Under the pieces are notes generated by a model. That model searched no databases. It was given only the letters and a program-made list of their open reading frames with translations, and was not told where the DNA came from. 64,000 nucleotides of DNA, from assembly GCA_045601405.1 (NCBI GenBank), contig JAZRZO010000066.1, forward strand, positions 1 to 64,000, given 5' to 3'. The position numbers and the translations under genes are program-made. This DNA comes from RGIG5612 sp045601405 (GTDB lineage Bacteria; Bacillota; Clostridia; Lachnospirales; Lachnospiraceae). Position 1 is the first letter of the stretch; each line of letters opens with the position of its first letter. This document shows positions 51,817-60,785 of the stretch, piece after piece.

Positions 51817-53676
51817 ATGAATACGATAAAACTGCTTGATAAAAATACTATAGACAAGATTGCCGCCGGAGAGGTGGTGGAGCGCCCCTCGAGTGTGGTT
51901 AAGGAGCTTGTTGAAAATTCCATTGATGCCGGCGCAGGCGCTGTTTCCGTTGAGATAAAAAACGGCGGCAAAAGTCTTATCCGGGTCACCGATAACGGGA
52001 GCGGCATTAAGGCTGATCAGGTGAAAAAGGCATTTTTGCGTCACAGCACCAGCAAGATCAGCACTGCGGACGATCTTTCATTTATCAGCACACTCGGTTT
52101 TCGCGGAGAGGCTCTGTCAAGCATATCTGCTGTTTCCAGACTTGAGCTGTGCACTAAGACAAGGGATGAGCTGACAGGGATAATATACCGCATTGAGGGC
52201 GGCACAGAGGTATCCTTTGAAGGGGCGGGACTTCCTGACGGAACAACTGTGATCGTAAAAGATCTGTTTTACAATACTCCGGCAAGAGAAAAATTCCTGA
52301 GATCCGATGCGTCGGAGACTGCGAATATAACGGATATGATCGAAAAGGTAGCGCTTTCACATCCGGATGTATCCGTTAAATTTGTTTCAAACGGAACAGT
52401 TAAGCTTAACACTCCCGGAAACGGAAGTGTTAAGGATCTGATATATGCGCTGTTCGGGCGTGATATAACCTCATCACTGATAGAGATAAACTCCTATGAC
52501 ATGCTTATGAGTGTTACCGGAACTATAGGAAAGCCGGAGGTTGCGAGAAGCAGCCGGGCATATGAAAACTACTTCGTAAACGGAAGATATGTCAAGGATA
52601 AAACGATAGCGGCCGCTATTGAAGAGGCGTATAAGGGTCTTCAGATGAAAGGGTCATTTCCGTTCACGGATCTTTATATAAATATAGAGCCGGAGCTTGT
52701 GGACGTTAATGTTCATCCGTCAAAGATGGAAATAAGGTTTTCAGATCCTCAGGCTGTTTTTAAAAGCCTCTCTTCGATCATATCGGAAGCTCTATCACAA
52801 AGAGAGAATATTCCGCAGGTTTATCTGAACAGACCGCAGGACAAGGATCCGGTCATTAAAGCTGCCGGGATCCCGGAACCTTTTGAGACGAAGAGGCGGG
52901 AGGAATATAAGACTCCGGAGCATACCCCGGTCATAAATGATGATGAAGCGTATATGACAGGTAAATATATGTCAATACAGCCGGATGATGATACTGTTTT
53001 AAATGCAGACGGCGGGGACGACATTGATATGTCATCAGATGATCCGGCCATATATGTTCAGACTGAGCTCTCAGATGACAGATTTTTATCAAAGGAGGCG
53101 AGGAGCCGTCACCGCATTGCGGGTAAGGTGTTTGATACATACTGGATCGTTGAATATGAGGATCAGATGTATATCATAGATCAGCATGCGGCACATGAGA
53201 AGGTTCTGTATGAAAGGCTCGTTAAGCAGCTTAAAAACGGCGAACATTATTCGCAGAGCATCTCTCCGGCGCTTATAGTTTCTCTTAATTCTAATGAAAA
53301 ACAGATCCTTGAAGATCATATAGACATGATAAGACAGATAGGCTTTGAGGTTGAGCCGTTCGGCGGCACGGAATACGCTGTAACAGCTGTTCCTGCAGAT
53401 CTCTACACGCTGAATGACAGAGATCTGTTCCTGAGTTTTCTGGATGATATTCCATCGCAGAAGGGTTCTTTTTCAGATCTTCTTTGCGACAGGATAGCAA
53501 CGAGCGCCTGCAAGGCGGCCGTAAAAGGAGGGAACGCACTGTCCGGGGCAGAAGCTGATGCGTTGATAGATGATCTCCTCTCTCTGGACGATCCCTATAA
53601 CTGTCCTCACGGAAGACCGACACTTATCAGGATGAGCAGATATGAGCTGGAGAAGAACTTTAAAAGAATAGTATGA
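51817..53676 (+). CDS. mutL: DNA mismatch repair endonuclease MutL
   Basis: 619 residues. GHKL ATPase with DKNTIDKIAAGEVVERPSSV, VDNGSGI-like RVTDNGSGI and GFRGEAL. C-terminal endonuclease motifs IDQHAAHEK, ACKAAVKGG and CPHGRPT are present, so it should nick DNA as in other MutH-less bacteria. A proline- and acid-rich linker (about 350-420) joins the halves. It overlaps miaA by 4 bp. Confidence 0.97.
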   Translation: MNTIKLLDKNTIDKIAAGEVVERPSSVVKELVENSIDAGAGAVSVEIKNGGKSLIRVTDNGSGIKADQVKKAFLRHSTSKISTADDLSFISTLGFRGEALSSISAVSRLELCTKTRDELTGIIYRIEGGTEVSFEGAGLPDGTTVIVKDLFYNTPAREKFLRSDASETANITDMIEKVALSHPDVSVKFVSNGTVKLNTPGNGSVKDLIYALFGRDITSSLIEINSYDMLMSVTGTIGKPEVARSSRAYENYFVNGRYVKDKTIAAAIEEAYKGLQMKGSFPFTDLYINIEPELVDVNVHPSKMEIRFSDPQAVFKSLSSIISEALSQRENIPQVYLNRPQDKDPVIKAAGIPEPFETKRREEYKTPEHTPVINDDEAYMTGKYMSIQPDDDTVLNADGGDDIDMSSDDPAIYVQTELSDDRFLSKEARSRHRIAGKVFDTYWIVEYEDQMYIIDQHAAHEKVLYERLVKQLKNGEHYSQSISPALIVSLNSNEKQILEDHIDMIRQIGFEVEPFGGTEYAVTAVPADLYTLNDRDLFLSFLDDIPSQKGSFSDLLCDRIATSACKAAVKGGNALSGAEADALIDDLLSLDDPYNCPHGRPTLIRMSRYELEKNFKRIV

Positions 53677-54614
53677 AGAAGCCGTTGATAGTCATCGCAG
53701 GCCCTACCGCCTGCCGCAAAACAGAAATATCGGTAAGTCTTGCTAAAGATATAAACGCCTCTGTGATCAGCGCTGATTCTATGCAGGTTTATAAAGGACT
53801 TGATATAGGGACCGCAAAGATAAGACCGGAAGAGATGCAGGGAGTTCCCCATTATATGATCGATGAGCTCGAGCCTGACGAAGAGTTCAATATATACCTT
53901 TTTAAGAATAAAGCGCTTGGCTGCATCGATGATATATATAATGCGGACAGGCTGCCGATGCTTGTCGGAGGTACGGGCTTTTACATTCAGTCGGTACTCT
54001 ATGATATAGATTTTTCCAATGAGGGAAGTGGCAGAAAATACAGAAGGATACTGGAGGAGATTGCTGATAAAGAGGGCGCAAAAGCTCTGCACAGGCTTTT
54101 AGAAGAGAAGGACGCGGAAAGCGCCGGAGCAATACATGAAAACAATGTTAAGCGCGTAATACGGGCGCTGGAATATCACCATGAAACGGGTAAAAAGCTG
54201 TCTGAGCACAACAGTGAGCAGAAACAGAAAATATCGCCTTTTAATTTTGCGTATTTTGTCCTGAACATGGACAGGGAAAAACTTTACAGAAGGATAAATA
54301 CAAGAGTTGATCTTATGGTAAGCGCCGGACTGATCGACGAGGTTGACGGACTCCTGAAAAAGGGCGTGTCGGCAGAATATCTTTCCATGCAGGGAATTGG
54401 ATATAAAGAAATATGTGAATATCTTTCGGGGAATATCTCAAAAGAAGACGCTGTTAGCGCTATAAAACAGAACACCAGGCATTTCGCGAAGCGTCAGCTT
54501 ACCTGGTTCAGGCATGAAAAAGATGCTGTTTTTATAGATCTGGATGAATACGCAGATATAGAGGCTGTAAAAGAACATATGATAAGTATCCTAAAGGAGA
54601 AGGGCATTGTATAA
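53673..54614 (+). CDS. miaA: tRNA dimethylallyltransferase MiaA with altered Walker A
   Basis: 313 residues, family start MKKPLIVIAGPTACRKT. The P-loop normally reads GPTxxGKT/S; here the glycine before the lysine is arginine (R15, codon CGC). The rest is normal: SADSMQVYKGLDIGTAKI, VGGTGFYIQSVLYDIDF and QNTRHFAKRQLTWFRH. The enzyme transfers a dimethylallyl group to A37 of tRNAs reading UNN codons. Coupled to mutL and, by 8 bp, to the next gene. Confidence 0.9.
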   Translation: MKKPLIVIAGPTACRKTEISVSLAKDINASVISADSMQVYKGLDIGTAKIRPEEMQGVPHYMIDELEPDEEFNIYLFKNKALGCIDDIYNADRLPMLVGGTGFYIQSVLYDIDFSNEGSGRKYRRILEEIADKEGAKALHRLLEEKDAESAGAIHENNVKRVIRALEYHHETGKKLSEHNSEQKQKISPFNFAYFVLNMDREKLYRRINTRVDLMVSAGLIDEVDGLLKKGVSAEYLSMQGIGYKEICEYLSGNISKEDAVSAIKQNTRHFAKRQLTWFRHEKDAVFIDLDEYADIEAVKEHMISILKEKGIV

Positions 54615-55857
54615 ATATCCTGATATAGATAAAAGGCTTATATCCATAGGAGAGGAGGCGGAGAAGGCGCTTATGCCGGTTTACAGGCGGATAGATGAGA
54701 TATCCGAAGAAAATCAGTATAAGGTATTGAATGCCTTCCGCAAAGCGCGGATAAGTGAGAGCGATTTTTTCGCGGCTACAGGCTATGGGTATAACGAAAC
54801 CGGAAGGGATAAGCTGGAAAAACTTTATTCTCTGATCTTTCATACAGAGGATGCGCTTGTAAGAGCGCAGATCACCTGTGGTACTCATGCGCTTTACCTC
54901 GCGCTTAATGCAAACCTTCTTCCCGGAGACGAGATATTGTTTGCTTCGGGAAAGCCATATGACAGTCTTGAAAGTTCAATAGGTATCAGAGAAAGTGCGC
55001 TTTCTCTGAAGGAAAAAGGTATCAGCTACAGGATAGTCGGGCTTAAAGAGGATGGCAGCCTTGACCGAAGTAAAATAATAGAAAATATCAGCGATAAAAC
55101 AAAGCTTGTATATATACAAAGATCAAAAGGATATGAACTCAGGCCGTCCGTGAGTCCGGAGACCATAGGCTTACTGGTAAGGGATGTGAAGGAGCGCTCA
55201 CCCGGCATCATTACAATGACAGATAACTGCTACGGCGAATTTACAAGAACTACAGAGCCATCGGATCATGGCTGCGACCTTATTGCAGGTTCACTTATAA
55301 AAAATCCCGGCGGCTCCCTTGCTCCTATGGGAGGATATATAGCCGGAAGAGCAGACCTGGTGGAAAGATGCGCTTTTGCCCTTACCGCCCCGGGACTCGG
55401 AAAGGAAGTGGGACCCTCACTCGGCACCTTAAGGGCAATGTATCAGGGACTCTCGCTTGCGCCTGGAGTTGTGGCGCAGGCGCTTAAAAACGCTTATTTC
55501 GCAGCATATATTTTTGAACATTTCGGCTATAAATGCGAACCGGCGTCAGATGAGGAGCATAACTGCATAGTTGAGACCATAGAGCTAAGGGATCCTGAAA
55601 TGCTGGAGATTTTTTGTTCATCTATCCAGGCCTCTTCGTATGTAGACAGCTTTGTTCGTCCGGAAGAAAGCGATATGCCGGGCTATGAAGACCGGGTTAT
55701 AATGGCCAGCGGATCATTTATATCAGGCTCATCTATCGAACTCTCGGCGGACGGTCCAATGAGAGAACCGTATGCTGCCTTCTTTCAAGGGGGCGTAACC
55801 TGTGAGCAGGGAAGATATGCTATTTTAAAAGCGATCAACAACATGAAGCTTATATAG
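54607..55857 (+). CDS. Methionine gamma-lyase family protein (YnbB-like, PLP)
   Basis: 416 residues. A cystathionine-type PLP fold with QRSKGYELRPSV and the PLP Lys in GSLIKNPGGSLAPMGGYIAG, as in YnbB/'aluminium resistance' proteins, which commonly follow miaA or hfq in Firmicutes. Reaction unproven. TTG 54607 is the likely start, overlapping the miaA stop by 8 bp; no other start fits. Confidence 0.85.
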   Translation: MYKYPDIDKRLISIGEEAEKALMPVYRRIDEISEENQYKVLNAFRKARISESDFFAATGYGYNETGRDKLEKLYSLIFHTEDALVRAQITCGTHALYLALNANLLPGDEILFASGKPYDSLESSIGIRESALSLKEKGISYRIVGLKEDGSLDRSKIIENISDKTKLVYIQRSKGYELRPSVSPETIGLLVRDVKERSPGIITMTDNCYGEFTRTTEPSDHGCDLIAGSLIKNPGGSLAPMGGYIAGRADLVERCAFALTAPGLGKEVGPSLGTLRAMYQGLSLAPGVVAQALKNAYFAAYIFEHFGYKCEPASDEEHNCIVETIELRDPEMLEIFCSSIQASSYVDSFVRPEESDMPGYEDRVIMASGSFISGSSIELSADGPMREPYAAFFQGGVTCEQGRYAILKAINNMKLI

Positions 55858-55912
55858 CTTCTGTACGGAAAGATCAATATCATCGGATATGCCTCCGGAG
55901 AAAGGAGGCTTC

Positions 55913-56605
55913 ATGCATAAAAGAACGATCAAAGAAATGGATCCGGCATCAAGACCGGACGAAAAATTCCTTAATGCCGGTCCTTCGGCACTTACTGACG
56001 CCGAGCTTTTAGCTGTCATACTGAGGACGGGCAGTTGCGGCGAGCCGTCCGTAGGTCTTGCGGAAAAAATACTGACGCGGCCGGACGGCTCATGCAATCT
56101 TCTGAATATATTTGATATGGATATGGCAGATCTCAGAAAAATAGAAGGTATAGGAAAAGTTAAAGCCTTGCAGATAAAGGCTGTCTGCGAACTGTCCATG
56201 AGGATAGCCGTTAAAAAAGCAAAAGGCAGCCTTGTTTTTAATATGCCGGAACGCATTGCCGACTATTATATGGAACAGCTTCGTCACTTGAAAAAGGAAA
56301 AAGTGATATTGCTGCTTTTAGACAGCGCGTGTCATCTTATAAAAGAAGTGGATGTTTCAACGGGAACCGTAAACAGCTCTCTGTTTGCTCCGAGAGAGCT
56401 TTTTATAGAAGCGTTGAGGTTCAATGCGGTCAATATAATACTGCTCCACAATCACCCGAGCGGAAATCCGACTCCGTCTGCAGCCGACATAGAATACACA
56501 AAAAAAGTGAAAGAGTCCGGCCTGCTGATAGGAATATCATTGTTAGACCATATAATAATAGGCGACAAAGCATACATCAGCTTCAAAGAACAGGAAATAT
56601 TGTGA
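55913..56605 (+). CDS. radC: RadC/JAB-family protein
   Basis: 230 residues. Helix-hairpin-helix region LRKIEGIGKVKALQIKAVCE near 72, then the JAB metalloprotease-like domain with HNHPSGNPTPSAADIEYTKK carrying the HxH-x7-D metal site. Named for a supposed DNA-repair role that is doubtful. AAAGGAGG precedes ATG 55913, chosen over an in-frame ATG at 55889. Confidence 0.92.
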   Translation: MHKRTIKEMDPASRPDEKFLNAGPSALTDAELLAVILRTGSCGEPSVGLAEKILTRPDGSCNLLNIFDMDMADLRKIEGIGKVKALQIKAVCELSMRIAVKKAKGSLVFNMPERIADYYMEQLRHLKKEKVILLLLDSACHLIKEVDVSTGTVNSSLFAPRELFIEALRFNAVNIILLHNHPSGNPTPSAADIEYTKKVKESGLLIGISLLDHIIIGDKAYISFKEQEIL

Positions 56606-56644
56606 AACCTCTTTTTTTCACTACTTTAATGTCCGCTGTTATGC

Positions 56645-56650
56645 TATAAT
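56645..56650 (+). promoter_or_regulatory. -10 box of mgsA
   Basis: Perfect TATAAT 29 bp before the TTG start, followed by GAAGGGGG as ribosome binding site. A short GTGAAA/TTTCAC hairpin at 56602-56621 may end the radC transcript. The -35 is not clear. Confidence 0.5.
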
Positions 56651-56678
56651 CAGTTTAAATTGAAGGGGGCAGACTGTT

Positions 56679-57077
56679 TTGAACATCGGTTTTATCGCGA
56701 ATGATTCAAAAAAAGAGCTGATGCAGAATTTTTGTATTGCTTATAAAGGTATTTTAAGCAAACATGAATTATTTGCCACAGGCACCACAGGCCTGCTTAT
56801 TCGTGATGTGACAAACCTTGATGTTCACAGATTTCACCCCGGTCATCTGGGCGGAGTGAACCAGATGGCTGCCCAGATAGAACTCGGACAGATAGACGCT
56901 ATGGTCTTTTTCAAGGATCCTGCCGGCGCCAGAAATACCTCTCAGGATGACCTGCAGATATTTGTTCTCTGCGACCTGCACAACATTCCCATAGCTACAA
57001 ATGTGGCAAGCGCTGAGCTTCTGGTAATGGCCATAGACAAGGGGTTCCTTGACTGGCGTGATCTTTATAAAAACTAA
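56679..57077 (+). CDS. mgsA: Methylglyoxal synthase
   Basis: 132 residues. NIGFIANDSKKELMQNFCIA at the start, ATGTTGLLI phosphate site, HPGHLGGVNQMAAQI with catalytic residues and FFKDPAGARNTSQDD. Converts dihydroxyacetone phosphate to methylglyoxal, an overflow branch from glycolysis. A TTG codon at 56679 fits the family start and lies 14 bases after GGGGGC. Confidence 0.95.
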   Translation: MNIGFIANDSKKELMQNFCIAYKGILSKHELFATGTTGLLIRDVTNLDVHRFHPGHLGGVNQMAAQIELGQIDAMVFFKDPAGARNTSQDDLQIFVLCDLHNIPIATNVASAELLVMAIDKGFLDWRDLYKN

Positions 57078-57095
57078 AATTTGGAGGTGGTTAAC

Positions 57096-57515
57096 ATGGT
57101 TAAACTTGTTTTAGGCGCAAAAGGAAAAGGTAAAACAAAATATCTGCTCGATAACGCTAACGCTGAAGCAGCTGAATCTGACGGAGTGGTTATTTATCTT
57201 GATAAAAATTCAAAACATATATTCGAGCTCGATAAAAGTATCCGTCTTATTAATGTAAGGGAATATCCAATACCGGATTTTGATGTTCTCATGGGGTTTG
57301 TGTGCGGCCTTATCTCCGGAAATAACGACATAGAAGCTATTTACTTTGACAGCTTCCTTACTCTGGCTTCACTGGAGGATAAGGATCCGACGGAAGCGAT
57401 CGATAAGCTTGTCATCCTTGCGGAACGTCTTAAGGTTGACTTTATCGTGAGCCTTTCATTTGATGAGGATAAACTTGACCCCAAATTTAAGGACTACATA
57501 GCAATATCACTTTAA
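57096..57515 (+). CDS. Small P-loop protein of unknown role (often named PilT-like)
   Basis: 139 residues. N-terminal VKLVLGAKGKGKTKYLLDNA is a P-loop with GKGKT. No other kinase motif is clear; a Walker B-like IYFDSFL lies near residue 88. This family is found next to mgsA/HlyD-like genes in Clostridia and is sometimes called PilT-like without evidence of motility. TTGGAGGTGG precedes ATG 57096. Adjoins the next gene with no gap. Confidence 0.7.
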   Translation: MVKLVLGAKGKGKTKYLLDNANAEAAESDGVVIYLDKNSKHIFELDKSIRLINVREYPIPDFDVLMGFVCGLISGNNDIEAIYFDSFLTLASLEDKDPTEAIDKLVILAERLKVDFIVSLSFDEDKLDPKFKDYIAISL

Positions 57516-58910
57516 ATGCTCGAGGGCAGAAAAAAGAAAAAAAGGAATAGGTCTGAAAGGCGCTCGCTGAATATCGGGATCGCTGTATGTGTGCTGATCC
57601 TGGTTTATTTAGTCGTCTATTTCTGCCTTTATTTTTTTGGCGAAAGAACTGCCGTTTATGAGGTGACGGAAGGGAAGGGCGCAAGCCGCTTTGAAGGGCA
57701 GTACAAAGGCCTTATCCTCAGGGAAGAGGTAGTCGTAAATTCTCCCGGAAACGGATATATCAACTACTTTGTCGGGGATTCCAACCTCATCAGTGTTGGT
57801 GAGCCGATATATATCCTGGACGGAAGCGGAAAGATATCAGAGAGACTTGAAGAAGCGGCAAGAGATCAGTCAATACTAAGCGATGAGAATCTTAAGCTGA
57901 TAAATAATTCCATATATGACTTCGACACATCCTTTGATCTTCAGAGATTCAGTGACGTGTACAATTTTAAGTATAAGATAGGCTCACAGATACTGGATCT
58001 GATCAACGGCAGTGTATTTGAAAGCATAAATAACGACCTGACTGCCCTTGGAGATAACACATACCAGATAATCAGCTCTGACATCGCGGGTGTGCTGCAG
58101 CATTCAATAGACGGCTATGAATGGCGCGGAGTCGACTCGATCGAATCGGCTGATTTCAAAAAATCATCATATGAAAAACATACTATACAGACTAATGACC
58201 TGGTAAGCGAAGGCGACCCGGTATATAAAGTTGTAACTTCGGAAAACTGGAAGATAATGATACAGATAGACGATCCCGAGCTGTTCAATGACATGAAATA
58301 CGTTAATATAGAATTCCTTAAAGACAATGTTATTTGCGACAGTGATGTGGAGGTCATAACTAAGTCGGGCAATACGTACGCAGTCTTCAGTTTGTCGAAA
58401 TATATGATACGCTATCTTTCCGACCGTTTTGTCCAGATAAGGATAATCGATGACACTAACGAAGGACTGAAGATACCCAAATCTTCGCTTACTGAAAAGC
58501 AGTTTTTTTCTATTCCTGTGGAATATATGACGCAGGGTGGAAATTCAATGGATAACGGCTTTAACAAACAAGTTACATTGGATGACGGAACGGATTCTGT
58601 TGCATTTGTCGCTCCTGAGATAATAAAGATAACCGATACAAGGGTTTATGTAAGTACAAGTTCCTTCGATAACGGGGATATACTGGTAAAACCAGAGTCG
58701 GGAGAAACATATCAAGTGAACGAAAAAGAGAATCTTCAGGGGACTTATATCGTAAGCAACGGTTATTCCGCCTTCCGGCCGGTAAATATCATCGGTGAGA
58801 ATACTTCTTTTTATATCATTCAATCCAATGCGCCCGGCAGCATACGTCTGTATGAGCAGGTCATACGTGACGGAGCCGGCACCCGGGAGGGAGAGAGTGT
58901 AAACAGATGA
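57516..58910 (+). CDS. HlyD-like membrane-anchored protein of the yggS-sepF cluster
   Basis: 464 residues. One N-terminal membrane segment (IAVCVLILVYLVVYFCLYFF, about 23-42) then a large soluble part with GVLQHSIDGYEW and NDLVSEGDPVYKVVTSENWK, like the lipoyl/barrel parts of HlyD-type adaptors. The gene sits directly before yggS-sepF, a division-linked cluster, suggesting a role at the cell envelope. No ABC or outer-membrane partner is near. It overlaps yggS by 4 bp. Confidence 0.75.
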   Translation: MLEGRKKKKRNRSERRSLNIGIAVCVLILVYLVVYFCLYFFGERTAVYEVTEGKGASRFEGQYKGLILREEVVVNSPGNGYINYFVGDSNLISVGEPIYILDGSGKISERLEEAARDQSILSDENLKLINNSIYDFDTSFDLQRFSDVYNFKYKIGSQILDLINGSVFESINNDLTALGDNTYQIISSDIAGVLQHSIDGYEWRGVDSIESADFKKSSYEKHTIQTNDLVSEGDPVYKVVTSENWKIMIQIDDPELFNDMKYVNIEFLKDNVICDSDVEVITKSGNTYAVFSLSKYMIRYLSDRFVQIRIIDDTNEGLKIPKSSLTEKQFFSIPVEYMTQGGNSMDNGFNKQVTLDDGTDSVAFVAPEIIKITDTRVYVSTSSFDNGDILVKPESGETYQVNEKENLQGTYIVSNGYSAFRPVNIIGENTSFYIIQSNAPGSIRLYEQVIRDGAGTREGESVNR

Positions 58911-59599
58911 GTACCATTAAAGAAAATCTTGACAGGATATCAAAAGAGATAAAAGAAGCCGCGTTTGCCTCTGGATACGCGAAGAAGGTTACATTGATAG
59001 CGGTAAGCAAGACGCATCCCGCCGATGAGATCATGGAGGCATATGAATGGGGGATACGTGATTTCGGTGAAAATAAGGTGCAGGAGTTGTGCGCAAAAAT
59101 GGAGGAGCTGCCGAAAGACATAAGGTGGCACATGATAGGGCATTTGCAGACAAATAAGGTTAAATACATAGCCGGGAAAACAGCCTTGATACATTCTGTG
59201 GACAGTATCAAGCTTGCTCGCGAGATAGACAGATGCTGTAAAAACAAAGGGCTTTTTCAGGATATATTAGTACAGGTAAACATATCGGAAGAGGAGAGTA
59301 AGTTCGGAACATCCAGGTACGAAGCTGTAACGCTCATTAAAAGCATATCAACGCTTGAAAATATAAGAATACGCGGTCTTATGACTATCGCCCCGTATAC
59401 CGATGATGCGCAAAAGAGCAGGCCTTATTTCCGTGAGCTGAGGAATTTATCTATTGACATAAGTAAACTAAACATTGATAATATTCACATGGATCTTCTC
59501 TCAATGGGCATGAGCGGAGATTATATTACAGCTATCGAAGAAGGCGCCGGTCTTGTAAGGATCGGTACTGGTATTTTCGGAGCAAGAAATTATTTTTAA
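58907..59599 (+). CDS. YggS-family PLP homeostasis protein
   Basis: 230 residues. PLP Lys in TLIAVSKTHPADEIMEAYEW, family stretches FGENKVQELCAKME, WHMIGHLQTNKVKYI and LSMGMSGDYITAIEEGAGLV ending RIGTGIFG. Single-domain PLP-binding protein (YlmE in B. subtilis) that buffers pyridoxal phosphate. Standard place before sepF. Confidence 0.94.
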   Translation: MSTIKENLDRISKEIKEAAFASGYAKKVTLIAVSKTHPADEIMEAYEWGIRDFGENKVQELCAKMEELPKDIRWHMIGHLQTNKVKYIAGKTALIHSVDSIKLAREIDRCCKNKGLFQDILVQVNISEEESKFGTSRYEAVTLIKSISTLENIRIRGLMTIAPYTDDAQKSRPYFRELRNLSIDISKLNIDNIHMDLLSMGMSGDYITAIEEGAGLVRIGTGIFGARNYF

Positions 59600-59617
59600 T
59601 TTTAAAAAGGAGACGCT

Positions 59618-60151
59618 ATGGGAAATTTCAGTGACAAAATCGCAAAAGCATTCAAATTCAAAGATGGTGAAGACTACGATGACGAATACTACGACGATGA
59701 ATATGATGACGGATACGATGATGACTTTGAAGACGAGTATGACGATGACAGAAACGGTTTCTTCAAGAAGAAAGAGCGTCCTGTAGAAGAAAAACAGTCG
59801 TTATTTTCCAGAGCTGCTTCCAGACCTTTAACCCGTACCACAAGAAGCGGTCAGCAGGAAGTGTGCATATTTAAACCATCAACGATCGAGGATTCAAGGG
59901 AGATCACGGAAACACTTCTTGACGGAAAGGCTGTAGTGGTGAATTTTGAAGGGCTTCATGTTGAGATATCACAGAGGATAATCGACTTTATTTCCGGTTC
60001 ATGTTACGCGCTGAACGGAAACCTCCAGAAGATCTCCACATATATCTTCATTGCCACACCTGAAAATGTAGACATTTCCGGAGACTTTCAGGAACTCTTA
60101 GCGAGTGATGACTCCTACGACATGACAGGATTCCAATCCCCGCTCATTTAG
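59618..60151 (+). CDS. sepF: Cell division protein SepF
   Basis: 177 residues. Membrane-binding start MGNFSDKIAKAFKF, then an acidic low-complexity linker (about 15-50) of Asp, Glu and Tyr, and the SepF core VCIFKPSTIEDSREITETLL with FISGSCYALNGNLQKIST. SepF anchors and bundles FtsZ at the division site. AAAAGGAGA precedes the start. Confidence 0.95.
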   Translation: MGNFSDKIAKAFKFKDGEDYDDEYYDDEYDDGYDDDFEDEYDDDRNGFFKKKERPVEEKQSLFSRAASRPLTRTTRSGQQEVCIFKPSTIEDSREITETLLDGKAVVVNFEGLHVEISQRIIDFISGSCYALNGNLQKISTYIFIATPENVDISGDFQELLASDDSYDMTGFQSPLI

Positions 60152-60167
60152 TATTTGTACCGTTTCG

Positions 60168-60194
60168 GCTGCCCCGGGTACTGTCAGGGGCAGC
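60168..60194 (+). terminator. Hairpin between sepF and lspA
   Basis: GCTGCCCC (60168-60175) pairs perfectly with GGGGCAGC (60187-60194) in an 11-nt loop hairpin. No T-run follows; it may act as an attenuator or stability element. Confidence 0.5.
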
Positions 60195-60215
60195 TGATCT
60201 TATATATTCTTGAAT

Positions 60216-60785
60216 ATGTCTTCAAATAAAAAACTCACATTAAATTGTTTAATCCAGTTACTGCTCTTGATCTTGCTTCTGGCAACTGATCAGCTCACAA
60301 AGATCATAGCGGTAAATTCTCTTAAAGGCAAAGAGAGCATTGCATTGATCGACAATGTACTGGAGCTGAAATATCTTGAAAATTCCGGAGCCGCGTTTGG
60401 TATCTTTCAGAACAGACAGTGGCTTTTTTATATCATCACGGCAATCGTTGTGATCATCGTCTGTTTATTATGGATCAGAGTAGTGCGCTTGTCAAAAAAA
60501 TATATCAACAGCAAAGGTGATGATCTGAACAGGAAGACCTTCAGTGATGCCATGTTCTTGAATTATATCCTTGTAATACTTGGTGCGGGAGCTCTCGGAA
60601 ATCTGTATGACCGTATAGTCCATTCATATGTTGTTGATTTTATTTATATAAAAGCTATTAATTTCCCTGTCTTTAATTTTGCCGATATCTGCGTTACAGG
60701 CGCAGCATTGCTTGTAGTTATATTTTTTATATTCATTTATAAGGAAGATAAAGAGCTGCCTGTATTTTCCGGAAGATCAAAATGA
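60216..60785 (+). CDS. lspA: Lipoprotein signal peptidase (signal peptidase II)
   Basis: 189 residues, four membrane segments. NSGAAFGIFQ, and the two catalytic Asp in LGNLYDRIVHSYVVDFIYI and VFNFADICVT. Cuts the signal peptide of lipidated prolipoproteins. ATG 60216 preferred; a TTG at 60210 is in frame. No clear Shine-Dalgarno. Ends 4 bp into the next gene. Confidence 0.93.
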   Translation: MSSNKKLTLNCLIQLLLLILLLATDQLTKIIAVNSLKGKESIALIDNVLELKYLENSGAAFGIFQNRQWLFYIITAIVVIIVCLLWIRVVRLSKKYINSKGDDLNRKTFSDAMFLNYILVILGAGALGNLYDRIVHSYVVDFIYIKAINFPVFNFADICVTGAALLVVIFFIFIYKEDKELPVFSGRSK

